In this document: piece by piece, positions 48,691-61,440 of the stretch | How positions within the stretch are numbered: the stretch's first letter is position 1 | Layout of the letters: every line of letters starts with the position of its first letter | DNA from: Pontederia crassipes | Taxonomy: Eukaryota; Streptophyta; Magnoliopsida; Commelinales; Pontederiaceae | Direction: 5' to 3' | Assembly: GCA_030549335.1 (NCBI GenBank) | Contig: CM060187.1 | Span: 5,890,001 to 5,954,000, forward strand | DNA length: 64,000 bases | Notes under the pieces: generated by a model | Databases searched by the model: none | Seen by the model: the letters and a program-made list of their open reading frames with translations, nothing else | Told to the model about the DNA's origin: nothing | Position numbers and translations under genes: made by a program

Positions 48691-50835
48691 TATTTCGGGA
48701 GTGCGAAATTTCGCGCGCGCCTTTTACTCGTGTTTTCAGCCAAGAAGGTCAAAAAACGTGAAATTTTTGACGCTGTCAAAAGATGCCAAATTTTCGACGC
48801 TTTCGTGCCTGTTGATGCATGGTGAGATGATTGGGACGAAAAAATGGACTCGGATGAAAATTTTCTGGGGGTGCGAAATTTCATGCGCGCGCCTTTTACT
48901 CGTGTTTTCAGCCAAGAAGGTCAAAAAACGCGAAATTTTTTACGCTGTCAAAAGATGCCAAATTTTTGACGCTTTCGTGCCTGTTGATGCATGTTGAGAT
49001 GATTCGGACGAAAAAAAGGACAGGCGCAAATTTTCCGGGGGTGCGAAATTTCGCGCGCGCCTTTTACACGTGTTTTCAGCCAAGAAGGTCAAAAAACGCG
49101 AAATTTTTGACGCTATCAAAAGATGTCAAATTTTCGACACTTTCGTGCCTGTTGATGCATGGTGAGATGATTGAGACGAAAAAATGGACTCGGATGAAAA
49201 TTTTCTGGGGGTGCGAAATTTCATGCGCGCGCCTTTTACTCATGTTTTCAGACAAGAAGGTCAAAAAATGCGAAATTTTTCACGCTGTCAAAAGATTCCT
49301 AATTTTCGACACTTTCGTGCCTGTTGATGCATGGTGAGATGATTGGGACGAAAAAAGGACTCAGGCGCAAATTTTTCGGGGGTGCGAAATTTCGCGCGCG
49401 CGCCTTTGACTCATGTTTTCAGCCAAGGAGGTAAAAAAACGCGAAATTTTTTACGCTGTCAAAAGATGCCAAATTTTCGACGCTTTCGTGCCTGCTGATG
49501 CATGGTGAGATGATTGGGACGAAAAAATGGACTCAGATGAAAATTTTCTGGGGGTGCGAAATTTCGCGCGCGCGCCTTTTACTCGTGTTTTCAGCCAAGA
49601 AGGTCAAAAAATGCGAAATTTTTGACGCTGTCAAAAGATGCCAAATTTTTGACGCTTTCGTGCCTATTGATGCATGGTGAGATGATTGGGACGAAAAAAT
49701 GGACTCGGATGAAAATTTTCTGGGGGTGCGAAATTTCATGCGCGCGCCTGTTACTCGTGTTTTCAGCCAAGAAGGTCAAAAAATGCGAAATTTTTGACGC
49801 TGTCAAAAAATTCCAAATTTTCGACGCTTTCGTGCCTGTTGATGCATGGTGAGACGATTGGGACGAAAAAATGGACTCCGGCGCAAATTTTCCGGGGGTG
49901 CAAAATTTCGTGCGCGCGCTTTTTACTCTTGTTTTCAACCAAGAAGGTCAAAAAACGCAAAAAATTTTACGCTGTCAAAAGATGCCAAATTTTTTACGCT
50001 TTCGTGCCTGTTGATGCATGGTGAGATGATTGGGACGAAAAAATGGACTCGGATGAAAATTTTCTGGGGGTGCGAAATTTCGTGTGCGGCCTTTTACTCG
50101 TGTTTTTAGCCAAGAAGGTAAAAAAACGCGAAATTTTTGACGCTGTCAAAAGATGCCAAATTTTTGACGCTTTCGTGCCTGTTGATGCATGGTGAGATGA
50201 TTGGGACGAAAAAATCGACTCGGATGAAAATTTTCTGGGGGTGCGAAATTTCATGCGCGCGCCTTTTTCTCGTGTTTTCAGCCAAGAAGGTCAAAAAACT
50301 CGAAATTTTTGACGCTGTCAAAAGATGCCAAATTTTCGATGCTTTCGTGCCTGTTGATGCATGGGAGATGATTGGGACGAAAAAATGGACTCGGATGAAA
50401 ATTTTCTGGGGGTGCAAATTTCATGTGCGCGCCTTTTACTCGTGTTTTCAGCCAAGAAGGTCAAAAAATGCGAAATTTTTTACGCTGTCAAAAAATTTCA
50501 AATTTTCGACACTTTCGTGCCTGTTGATGCATGGTGAGATGATTGGGATGAAAAATGGTCTCCGGCGCAAATTTTTCGGGGGTGCGAAATTTCGTGCGCG
50601 CGCCTTTTACTCGTGTTTTCAACCAAGAAGGTCAAAAAATGCAAAATTTTTTACGCTGTCAAAAGATGCCAAATTTTCGACGCTATCGTGCCTGTTGATG
50701 CATGGTGAAGTGATTGGGACGAAAAAATGGACTCGGATGAAAATTTTCTGGGGTGCGAAATTTTATGCGCGCGCCTTTTACTCGTGTTTTCAGCCAAGAA
50801 GGTCAAAAAACGCGAAATTTTTGACGCTGTCAAAA

Positions 50836-50861
50836 GATGCCAAATTTTTTTACGGGGGTGC
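50836..50861. repeat. deleted monomer of about 105 bp, junction 4
   Basis: Same junction, 6,757 bp after junction 3, in the first 1,470-bp unit. Confidence 0.88.
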
Positions 50862-51124
50862 GAAATTTCGCGCGTGTGCCTTTTACTCGAGTTTTCAGCC
50901 AAGAAGGTCAAAAAACGCGAAATTTTTAACGCTGTCAAAAGATGCCAAATTTTCGACGCTTTCGTGCCTGTTGATGCATGGTGAGATGATTGGGACGAAA
51001 AAAAGGACTTAGGCGCAAATTTTCCGGGGGTGCGAAATTTCGCGCGCGCCTTTTACTCGTGTTTTCAGCCAAGAAGGTCAAAAAAATGTGAAATATTTGA
51101 CGCCGTCAAAAGATGCCAAATTTT

Positions 51125-51140
51125 CGACGCCACCTGTTGA
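51125..51140. repeat. monomer with 5-bp loss (cgacgccacctgttg), copy 1
   Basis: Normal units read cgacgctttcgtgcctgttg. The change is absent from the homologous unit near 44,372, so it arose after the 6.76-kb duplication and before the 1,470-bp tandem. Confidence 0.82.
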
Positions 51141-52305
51141 TGCATGGTGAGATGATTGAGACGAAAAAATGGATTCGGATGAAAATTTTCTGGGGGTGCG
51201 AAATTTCATGCGCTCGCCTTTTACTCGTGTTTTCAGCCAAGAAGGTCAAAAAATGCGAAATTTTTGACGCTGTCAAAAAATTCCAAATTTTCGACGCTTT
51301 CGTGCCTGTTGATGCATGGTGAGATGATTGGGATGAAGAAATGGACTCAGGCGCAAATGTTCCGGGGGTGCGAAATTTCGTGCGCGCGCCTTTTACTCAT
51401 GTTTTCAACCAAGAAGGTCAAAAAATGCAAAATTTTTTACACTGTCAAAAGATGCCAAATTTTTGACGCTATCGTGCCTGTTGATGCATGGTGAGGTGAT
51501 TGGGACGAAAAAATGGACTCGGATGAAAATTTTCTGGGGGTGCGAAATTTCGTGTGCGGCCTTTTACTCGTGTTTTTAGCCAAGAAGGTAAAAAAACGCG
51601 AAATTTTTGACGCTGTCAAAAGATGCCAAATTTTTGACGCTTTCGTGCCTGTTGATGCATGGTGAGATGATTGGGACGAAAAAATCGACTCGGATGAAAA
51701 TTTTCTGGGGGTGCGAAATTTCATGCGCGCGCCTTTTTCTCGTGTTTTCAGCCAAGAAGGTCAAAAAACTCGAAATTTTTGACGCTGTCAAAAGATGCCA
51801 AATTTTCGACGCTTTCGTGCCTGTTGATGCATGGGAGATGATTGGGACGAAAAAATGGACTCGGATGAAAATTTTCTGGGGGTGCAAATTTCATGTGCGC
51901 GCCTTTTACTCGTGTTTTCAGCCAAGAAGGTCAAAAAATGCGAAATTTTTGACGCTGTCAAAAAATTTCAAATTTTCGACACTTTCGTGCCTGTTGATGC
52001 ATGGTGAGATGATTGGGATGAAAAATGGTCTCCGGCACAAATTTTTCGGGGGTGCGAAATTTCGTGCGCGCGCCTTTTACTCGTGTTTTCAACCAAGAAG
52101 GTCAAAAAATGCAAAAATTTTTACGCTGTCAAAAGATGCCAAATTTTCGACGCTATCGTGCCTGTTGATGCATGGTGAAGTGATTGGGACGAAAAAATGG
52201 ACTCGGATGAAATTTTTCTGGGGTGCGAAATTTTATGCGCGCGCCTTTTACTCGTGTTTTCAGCCAAGAAGGTCAAAAAACGCGAAATTTTTGACGCTGT
52301 CAAAA

Positions 52306-52331
52306 GATGCCAAATTTTTTTACGGGGGTGC
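52306..52331. repeat. deleted monomer of about 105 bp, junction 5
   Basis: Same junction, 1,470 bp after junction 4. Confidence 0.88.
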
Positions 52332-52594
52332 GAAATTTCGCGCGTGTGCCTTTTACTCGAGTTTTCAGCCAAGAAGGTCAAAAAACGCGAAATTTTTAAC
52401 GCTGTCAAAAGATGCCAAATTTTCGACGCTTTCGTGCCTGTTGATGCATGGTGAGATGATTGGGACGAAAAAAAGGACTTAGGAGCAAATTTTCCGGGGG
52501 TGCGAAATTTCGCGCGCGCCTTTTACTCGTGTTTTCAGCCAAGAAGGTCAAAAAAATGTGAAATATTTGACGCCGTCAAAAGATGCCAAATTTT

Positions 52595-52610
52595 CGACGC
52601 CACCTGTTGA
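52595..52610. repeat. monomer with 5-bp loss, copy 2
   Basis: Same change 1,470 bp downstream, which orders the two duplication events in time. Confidence 0.82.
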
Positions 52611-53156
52611 TGCATGGTGAGATGATTGAGACGAAAAAATGGATTCGGATGAAAATTTTCTGGGGGTGCGAAATTTCATGCGCTCGCCTTTTACTCGTGT
52701 TTTCAGCCAAGAAGGTCAAAAAATGCGAAATTTTTGACGCTGTCAAAAAATTCTAAATTTTCGACGCTTTCGTGCCTGTTGATGCATGGTGAGATGATTG
52801 GGATGAAGAAATGGACTCAGGCGCAAATGTTCCGGGGGTGCGAAATTTCGTGCGCGCGCCTTTTACTCATGTTTTCAACCAAGAAGGTCAAAAAATGCAA
52901 AATTTTTTACACTGTCAAAAGATGCCAAATTTTTGACGCTATCGTGCCTGTTGATGCATGGTGAGGTGATTGGGACGAAAAAATGGACTCGGATGAAAAT
53001 TTTACCGGGGTGCGAAATTTCGCGCGCGCGCCTTTTACTCGAGTTTTCAGCCAAGAAGGTTAAAAAATGCGAAATTTTTTACGCTGTCAAAAGATGCCAA
53101 ATTTTCGACGCTTTCGTGCCTGTTGATGCATGGTGAGATGATTGGGACGAAAAAAA

Positions 53157-53176
53157 GGACTCAGGCGCCTTTGACT
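53157..53176. repeat. monomer lacking about 35 bp including the dyad and CG tract, copy 2
   Basis: Counterpart of 44,936-44,955 in the large duplicate, so one deletion event carried along by block duplication. Confidence 0.85.
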
Positions 53177-55555
53177 CGTGTTTTCAGCCAAGAAGGTCAA
53201 AAAACGCGAAATTTTTTACGCTGTCAAAAGATGCCAAATTTTCGACGCTTTCGTGCCTGCTGATGCATGGTGAGATGATTGGGACGAAAAAATGGACTCA
53301 GATGAAAATTTTCTGGGGGTGCGAAATTTCGCGCGCGCGCCTTTTACTCGTGTTTTCAGCCAAGAAGGTCAAAAAATGCGAAATTTTTGACGCTGTCAAA
53401 AGATGCCAAATTTTTGACGCTTTCGTGCCTATTGATGCATGGTGAGATGATTGGGACGAAAAAATGGACTCGGATGAAAATTTTCTGGGGGTGCGAAATT
53501 TCATGCGCACGCCTTTTACTCGTGTTTTCAGTCAAGAAGGTCAAAAAATGCGAAATTTTTGACGCTGTCAAAAAATTCCAAATTTTTGACGCTTTCGTGC
53601 CTGTTGATGCATGGTGAGATGATTGGGACGAAAAAATGGACTCCGGCGCAAATTTTCCGGGAGTGCAAATTTTCGTGCGCGCTTTTTACTCGTGTTTTCA
53701 ACCAAGAAGGTCAAAAAACGCAAAAAATTTTACGCTGTCAAAAGATGCCAAATTTTTTATGCTTTCGTGCCTGTTGATGCATGGTGAGATGATTGGGAGG
53801 AAAAAATGGACTCGGATGAAAATTTTCTGGGGGTGCGAAATTTCGTGTGCGGCCTTTTACTCGTGTTTTTAGCCAAGAAGGTAAAAAAATGCGAAGTTTT
53901 TTATGCTGTCAAAAGATGCCAAATTTCCGACGCTAACGTGCCTGTTGATGCATGATGAGATGATTGGGACGAAAAAAATGGACTCGGATGAAAATTTTCC
54001 GGGGTTGCGAAATTCGCGCGCGCGCCTTTTACTCGTGTTTTCAGCCAAGAAGGTCAAAAAACGCGAAATTTTTGACGCTATAAAAAGATGCCAAATTTTC
54101 GACGCTTTCGTGCCTGTTGATGCATGGTGAGATGATTGGGACCAAAAAAAGGACTCAGGCGCAAATTTTCCGGGGGTGCGAACTTTCGCGCGCGCGCCTT
54201 TTACTCGTGTTTTTAGCCAAGAAGGTCAAAAAATGCGAAATTTTTGACGCTATCAAAAGATGCCAAATTTTTGACGCTTTCGTGCCTGTTGATGCATGGT
54301 GAGATGATTGGGACGAAAAAATTGACTCGGATGAAAATTTTTTGGGGGTGCGAAATTTTATGCGTGCGCCTTTTTCTCGTGTTTTCAGCCAAGAAGGTCA
54401 AAAAACTCGAAATTTTTGACGCTGTCAAAAGATGCCAAATTTTCGACGCCTTCATGCCTGTTGATGCATGGGAGATGATTGGGTTGAAAAAATGGACTCG
54501 GATGAAAATTTTCTGGGGGTGCGAAATTTCATGCGCGCGCCTTTTACTCGTGTTTTCAGCCAACAAGGTCAGAAAATGCGAAATTTTTGACGCTGTCAAA
54601 AAATTCCAAATTTTCGACACTTTCGTGCCTGTTGATGCATGGTGAGATGATTGGGATGAAAAAATGGACTCCGGCGCAAATTTTCCGTGGGTGCGAAATT
54701 TCGTGCGCGCGCCTTTTACTCGTATTTTCAACCAAGAAGGTCAAAAAATGCAAAATTTTTTACGCTGTCAAAAGATGCCAAATTTTCGACGATATCGTGC
54801 CTGTTGTTGCATGGTGAAGTGATTGGGACGAAAAAATGGACTCGGATGAAAATTTTACGAGGGTGCGAAATTTCACGCGCGCTCCTTTTACTCGAGTTTT
54901 AAGCCAAGAAGGTAAAAAAATGCGAAATTTTTTACGCTGTCAAAAGATGCCAAATTTTCGACGCTTTCGTGCCTGTTGATGCATGGTGAGATGATTGGGA
55001 CAAAAAAAAGGACTCAGGCGCAAATTTTCTGGGGGTGCGAAATGTCACGCGCGCCTTTTACTCGTGTTTTCAGCCAAGAAGGTCAAAAAACGCGAAATTT
55101 TTGACGCTGTCAAAAGATGCCAAATTTTCGACGCTTTCGTGCCTGTTGATGCATGGTGAGATGATTGGGACGAAAAAATGGACTCGGATGAAAATTTTCT
55201 GGGGGTGCGAAATTTCATGCGCGCGCCTTTTACACGTGTTTTCAGCCAAGAATGTCAAAAAATGCGAAATTTTTGACGCTGTCAAAAAATTCCAAATTTT
55301 CGACACTTTCGTGCCTGTTGATGCATGGTGAGATGATTGGGACGAAAAAATGGACTCCGGCGCAAATTTTCCGGGGGTGCAAAATTTCGTGCGCGCGCCT
55401 TTTACTCGTGTTTTCAACCAAGAAGGTCAAAAAATGCAAAATTTTTTACGCTGTCAAAAGATGCCAATTTTTTTACGCTTTCGTGCCTGTTGATGCATGG
55501 TGAGATGATTGGGACGAAAAAATGGACTCGGATGAAAATTTTCTGGGGGTGCGAA

Positions 55556-56832
55556 ATTTCGTGTGCGGCCTTTTACTCGTGTTTTTAGCCAAGAAGGTAA
55601 AAAAACGCAAAATTTTTGACGCTATAAAAAGATGCCAAATTTTCGACGCTTTCGTGCCTGTTGATGCATGGTGAGATGATTTGGACCAAAAAAAGGACTC
55701 AGGCGCAAATTTTCCGGGGGTGCGAACTTTCGCGCGCGCGCCTTTTACTCGTGTTTTTAGCCAAGAAGGTCAAAAAATGCGAAATTTTTGACACTGTCAA
55801 AAGATGCCAAATTTTTTACGCTTTCGTGCCTGTTGATGCATGGTGAGATGATTGGGACGAAAAAATCGACTCGGATGAAAATTTTCTGGGGGTGCGAAAT
55901 TTCATGCGCGCGCCTTTTTCTCGTGTTTTCAGCCAAGAAGGTCAAAAAACTCGAAATTTTTGACGCTGTCAAAAGATGCCAAATTTTCGACGCTTTCGTG
56001 CCTGTTGATGCATGGGAGATGATTGGGACGAAAAAATGGACTCGGATGAAAATTTTCTGGGGGTGCAAATTTCATGCGCGCGCCTTTTACTCGTGTTTTC
56101 AGCCAACAAGGTCAAAAAATGCGAAATTTTTGACGCTGTCAAAAAATTTCAAATTTTCGACACTTTCGTGCCTGTTGATGCATGGTGAGATGATTGGGAT
56201 GAAAAAATGGACTCCGGCGCAAATTTTTCGGGGGTGCGAAATTTCGTGCGCGCGCCTCTTACTCGTGTTTTCACCCAAGAAGGTCAAAAAATGCAAAATT
56301 TTTTACGCTGTCAAAAGATGCCAAATTTTTGACGCTTTCGTGCCTGTTGATGCATGGTGAGATGATTGGGACAAAAAAAAGGACTCAGGCGCAAATTTTC
56401 TGGGGGTGCGAAATGTTGCGCGCGCGCCTTTTACTCGTGTTTTCAGCCAAGAAGGTCAAAAAACGCGAAATTTTTGACGCTGTCAAAAGATGCCAAATTT
56501 TCGACGCTTTCGTGCCTGTTGATGCATCGTGAGATGATTGGGACGAAAAAATGGACTCGGATGAAAATTTTCTGGGGTGCGAAATTTTATGCGCGCGCCT
56601 TTTACTCGTGTTTTCAGCCAAGAAAGTCAAAAAACGCGAAATTTTTGACGCTGTCAAAAGATGCCAAATTTTCGACGCTTTCATGCCTGTTGATGCATGG
56701 TGAGATGATTGGGACGAAAAAATGGACTCGGATGAAAATTTTCTAGGGGTGCGAAATTTCATGCGCGCGCCTTTTACTCGTGTTTTCAGCCAAGAAGGTC
56801 AAAAAACACAAAATTTTTGACGCTGCCAAAAA
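55556..56832. repeat. mosaic stretch joining the large duplicate to the 2.6-kb tandem
   Basis: Units here match different earlier places: 55,661 resembles 54,117 (offset 1,544), while 55,757-56,068 resembles 51,576-51,887 (offset 4,181). Near 56,821-56,850 a unit has lost about 24 bp (gctgccaaaaatgcctg). No long collinear partner was found. Confidence 0.7.
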
Positions 56833-57153
56833 TGCCTGTTGATGCATGGTGAGATGATTGGGACGAAAAAAAGGACTCAGGCGCAAATTTTTCGGGGGTG
56901 CGAAATTTCGCGCGCGCCCCTTTTACTCGTGTTTCCAGCCAAGAAGGTCAAAAAACGCGAAATTTTTTACGCTGTCAAAAGATGCCAAATTTTCGACGCT
57001 TTCGTGCCTGTTGATGCATGGTGAGATGATTGGGACGAAAAAAGGACTCATGCGTAAATTTTTCGGGGGTGCGAAATTTCGCGCGCGCGCGCCTTTGACT
57101 CGTGTTTTCAGCAAAGAAGGTAAAAAAATGTGAAATTTTTGACGCTGTCAAAA

Positions 57154-57180
57154 GATGCCAAATTTTTTTACGGGGGTGCG
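57154..57180. repeat. deleted monomer of about 105 bp, junction 6
   Basis: Same junction, in the first 2,612-bp unit; followed by the rare gaaatttggcgcgcgagcc. Confidence 0.88.
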
Positions 57181-58802
57181 AAATTTGGCGCGCGAGCCTT
57201 TTACTCGAGTTTTCAGCCAAGAAGGTCAAAAAACGCGAAATTTTTTACGCTGTCAAACGATGCCAAATTTTCGATGCTTTCGTGCTTGTTGATGCATGGT
57301 GAGATGATTGGGACGAAAAAAAGGACTCAGGCGCACATTTTTCGGGGGTGCGAAATTTCACGCGCGCGCCTTTTACTCGTGTTTTCAGCCAAGAAGGTCA
57401 AAAAAATGCGAAATTTTTTACGCTGTCAAAAGATGCCAAATTTTCGACGCTTTCGTGCCTGTTGATGCATGGTAAGATGATTGGGACGAAAAAATGGACT
57501 GGGATGAAAATTTTCTGGGGGTGCAAAATTTCATGCGCGCGCCTTTTACTCGTGTTTTCAGCCAAGAAGGTCAAAAAACGCGAAATTTTTCACGCTGTCA
57601 AAAGATGCCAAATTTTCGACGCTTTCGTGCCTGTTGATGCATGGTGAGATGATTGGGACGAAAAAAAGGACTCAGGCGCAAATTTTCCGGGGGTGCGAAA
57701 TTTCGCGCGCATGCCTTTTACACGTGTTTTCAGCCAACAAGGTCAAAAAACGCGAAATTTTTGACGCTGTCAAAAGATGTCAAATTTTCGACGCTTTCGT
57801 GCCTGTTGACGCATGGTGAGATGATTGAGACGAAAAAATGGACTCGGATAAAAATTTTCTGGGGGTGCGAAATTTCATGCGCGCGCCTTTTACTCTTGTT
57901 TTCAGACAAGAAGGTCAAAAAATGCGAAATTTTTCACGCTGTCAAAAGATTCCTAATTTTCGACACTTTCGTGCCTGTTGATGCATGGTGAGATGATTGG
58001 GACGAAAAAAGGACTCAGGCGCAAATTTTTCGGGGGTGCGAAATTTCGCGCGCGCCTTTTACTCGTGTTTTCAGCCAAGAAGGTCAAAAAATGCGAAATT
58101 TTTGACGCTGTAAAAAGATGCCAAATTTTCGACGCTTTCGTGCCTATTGATGCATGGTGAGATGGTTGGGACCAAAAAAAGGACTCAGGCGCAAATTTTC
58201 TGGGGGTGCGAAATTTCGCGCGCGCCTTTTACTCTTGTTTTCAGCCAAGAAGGTCAAAAAACGCGAAATTTTTGACGCTGTCAAAAGATGCCAAATTTTC
58301 GACGCTTTCGTGCCTGTTGATGCATGGTGAGATGATTGGGACGAAAAAATGGACTCCGGCGCAAATTTTCCGGGGGTGCAAAATTTCGTGCACGCGCCTT
58401 TTACTCGTGTTCTCAACCAAGAAGGTCAAAAAAACGCAAAAATTTTTACGCTGTCAAAAGATGCCAAATTTTCGACGCTATCGTGCCTATTGATGCATGG
58501 TGAGGTGATTGGGACGAAAAAATGGACTCGGATGAAAATTTTCCGGGGGTGCGAAATTTTGCGCGCGCGCCTTTTACTCGTGTTTTCAGCCAAGTAGGTC
58601 AAAAAACGCGAAATTTTTTACGCTGTCAAAAGATGCCAAATTTTCGACGCTTTCGTGCATGTTGATGCATGGTGAGATGATTGGGACGAAAAAATCGACT
58701 CGGATGAAAATTTTTTGGGGTGCGAAATTTCATGCGCGCGCCTTTTACTCGTGTTTTCAGCCAAGAAGGTCAAAAAATGCGAAATTTTTGACGCTGTCAA
58801 AA

Positions 58803-58828
58803 GATGCCAAATTTTTTTACGGGGGTGC
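58803..58828. repeat. deleted monomer of about 105 bp, junction 7
   Basis: Second deleted unit within the first 2,612-bp unit, with a canonical CG tract after it. Confidence 0.88.
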
Positions 58829-59765
58829 GAAATTTCGCGCGCGCGCCTTTTACTCGAGTTTTCAGCCAAGAAGGTCAAAAAACGCGAAATTTTTTACGCT
58901 GTCAAAAGATGCCAAATTTTCGATGCTTTCGTGCTTGTTGATGCATGGTGAGATGATTGGGACGAAAAAAAGGACTCAGGCGCACATTTTTCGGGGGTGC
59001 GAAATTTCGCGCGCGCGCCTTTTTCTCGTGTTTTCAGCCAAGAAGGTCAAAAAACGCAAAATTTTTTACGCTGTCAAAATATGCCAAATTTTCGACGCTT
59101 TCATGCCTGTTAATGCATGGTGAGATGATTGGGACGAAAAAAAGGACTCAGGCGCAAATTTTCCGGGGGTGCGAAATTTCGCGCGCGCGCCTTTTACACG
59201 TGTTTTCAGCCAACAAGGTCAAAAAACGCGAAATTTTTTACGCTGTCAAAAGATGTCAATTTTTCGACGCTTTCGTGCCTGTTGACGCATGGTGAGATGA
59301 TTGAGACGAAAAAATGGACTCGGATGAAAATTTTCTGGGGGTGCGAAATTTCATGCGCGCGCCTTTTACTCTTGTTTTCAGACAAGAAGCTCAAAAAATG
59401 CGAAATTTTTCACGCTGTCAAATGATTCCTAATTTTCGACACTTTCGTGCCTGTTGATGCATGGTGAGATGATTGGGACGAAAAAAGGACTCAGGCGCAA
59501 ATTTTTCGGGGGTGCGAAATTTCGCGCGCACGCCTTTTACTCGTGTTTTCAGCCAAGAAGGTCAAAAAATGCGAAATTTTTTACGCTGTCAAAAGATGCC
59601 AAATTTTCGACGCTTTCGTGCCTGTTGATGCATGGTGAGATGATTGGGACGAAAAAAGGACTCATGCGTAAATTTTTCGGGGGTGCGAAATTTCGCGCGC
59701 GCGCCTTTGACTCGTGTTTTCAGCAAAGAAGGTAAAAAAATGTGAAATTTTTGACGCTGTCAAAA

Positions 59766-59791
59766 GATGCCAAATTTTTTTACGGGGGTGC
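59766..59791. repeat. deleted monomer of about 105 bp, junction 8
   Basis: Counterpart of junction 6 in the second 2,612-bp unit. Confidence 0.88.
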
Positions 59792-61414
59792 GAAATTTGG
59801 CGCGCGAGCCTTTTACTCGAGTTTTCAGCCAAGAAGGTCAAAAAACGCAAAATTTTTTACGCTGTCAAACGATGCCAAATTTTCGATGCTTTCGTGCTTG
59901 TTGATGCATGGTGAGATGATTGGGACGAAAAAAAGGACTCAGGCGCACATTTTTCGGGGGTGCGAAATTTCACGCGCGCGCCTTTTACTCGTGTTTTCAG
60001 CCAAGAAGGTCAAAAAAATGCGAAATTTTTTACGCTGTCAAAAGATGCCAAATTTTCGACGCTTTCGTGCCTGTTGATGCATGGTAAGATGATTGGGACG
60101 AAAAAATGGACTGGGATGAAAATTTTTTGGGGGTGCAAAATTTCATGCGCGCGCCTTTTACTCGTGTTTTCAGCCAAGAAGGTCAAAAAACGCGAAATTT
60201 TTCACGCTGTCAAAAGATGCCAAATTTTCGACGCTTTCGTGCCTGTTGATGCATGGTGAGATGATTGGGACGAAAAAAAGGACTCAGGCGCAAATTTTCC
60301 GGGGGTGCGAAATTTCGCGCGCGCGCCTTTTACACGTGTTTTCAGCCAACAAGGTCAAAAAACGCGAAATTTTTGACGCTGTCAAAAGATGTCAAATTTT
60401 CGACGCTTTCGTGCCTGTTGACGCATGGTGAGATGATTGAGACGAAAAAATGGACTCGGATAAAAATTTTCTGGGGGTGCGAAATTTCATGCGCGCGCCT
60501 TTTACTCTTGTTTTCAGACAAGAAGGTCAAAAAATGCGAAATTTTTCACGCTGTCAAAAGATTCCTAATTTTCGACACTTTCGTGCCTGTTGATGCATGG
60601 TGAGATGATTGGGACGAAAAAAGGACTCAGGCGCAAATTTTTCGGGGGTGCGAAATTTCGCGCGCGCCTTTTACTCGTGTTTTCAGCCAAGAAGGTCAAA
60701 AAATGCGAAATTTTTGACGCTGTAAAAAGATGCCAAATTTTCGACGCTTTCGTGCCTATTGATGCATGGTGAGATGGTTGGGACCAAAAAAAGGACTCAG
60801 GCGCAAATTTTCTGGGGGTGCGAAATTTCGCGCGCGCCTTTTACTCTTGTTTTCAGCCAAGAAGGTCAAAAAACGCGAAATTTTTGACGCTGTCAAAAGA
60901 TGCCAAATTTTCGACGCTTTCGTGCCTGTTGATGCATGGTGAGATGATTGGGACGAAAAAATGGACTCCGGCGCAAATTTTCCGGGGGTGCAAAATTTTT
61001 TGCACGCGCCTTTTACTCGTGTTCTCAACCAAGAAGGTCAAAAAAACGCAAAAATTTTTACGCTGTGAAAAGATGCCAAATTTTCGACGCTATCGTGCCT
61101 ATTGATGCATGGTGAGGTGAATGGGACGAAAAAATGGACTCGGATGAAAATTTTCCGGGGGTGCGAAATTTTGCGCGCGCGCCTTTTACTCGTGTTTTCA
61201 GCCAAGTAGGTCAAAAAACGCGAAATTTTTTACGCTGTCAAAAGATGCCAAATTTTCGACGCTTTCGTGCATGTTGATGCATGGTGAGATGATTGGGACG
61301 AAAAAATCGACTCGGATGAAAATTTTTTGGGGTGCGAAATTTCATGCGCGCGCCTTTTACTCGTGTTTTCAGCCAAGAAGGTCAAAAAATGCGAAATTTT
61401 TGACGCTGTCAAAA

Positions 61415-61440
61415 GATGCCAAATTTTTTTACGGGGGTGC
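61415..61440. repeat. deleted monomer of about 105 bp, junction 9
   Basis: Counterpart of junction 7 in the second 2,612-bp unit. Confidence 0.88.

Larger units (their letters stand above)
50010..51479. repeat. 1,470-bp tandem unit, copy 1
   Basis: Starts at a gtgtgcggcc unit. It contains catgggagatg, a gaaaaatggtctccggcgc unit, a 105-bp deleted monomer (50,841) and the 5-bp-deleted unit (51,131). Its counterpart at 43,253 onward occurs only once, so the tandem arose after the larger duplication. Confidence 0.88.
51480..52995. repeat. 1,470-bp tandem unit, copy 2
   Basis: The same order of units at an offset of 1,470, including the deleted monomers at 52,311 and 52,601. Identity ends near 52,995, where ttttaccggggtg appears, as at 44,781. 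Confidence 0.88.
48126..55555. repeat. large duplicated block, copy 2 (about 7.4 kb, internally expanded)
   Basis: Second copy of 41,370-47,330. It differs by scattered bases, an added A in gacggaaaaaatgg (48,493), a 5-bp loss at 51,131 and a tandem 1,470-bp insertion. With copy 1 it defines a HOR-like repeat of about 6.76 kb in the second domain. Confidence 0.87.
56833..59447. repeat. 2,612-bp tandem unit, copy 1
   Basis: Collinear with 59,448-62,060 at an offset of 2,612-2,615; one CG dinucleotide difference near 57,085 explains the change from 2,614 to 2,612. It contains two 105-bp deleted monomers (57,159 and 58,808), ggactcatgcgtaaat, ggactgggatg, gacgcatggtgag and ccaagtaggtc units. 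Confidence 0.88.

Noticed and set aside
50137-51012. Longest open frame (291 codons) as a protein-coding gene
   Set aside because: It reads the same 172-bp unit in successive frames, has a near-copy at 51,607-52,482 only because the block is duplicated, and lacks any independent coding signal.
30-55555. Common origin of the 6,704-bp HOR of the first domain and the 6,757-bp repeat of the second
   Set aside because: The lengths are close, but monomer types and order differ and the second includes deleted units. The similarity in length is probably coincidence.
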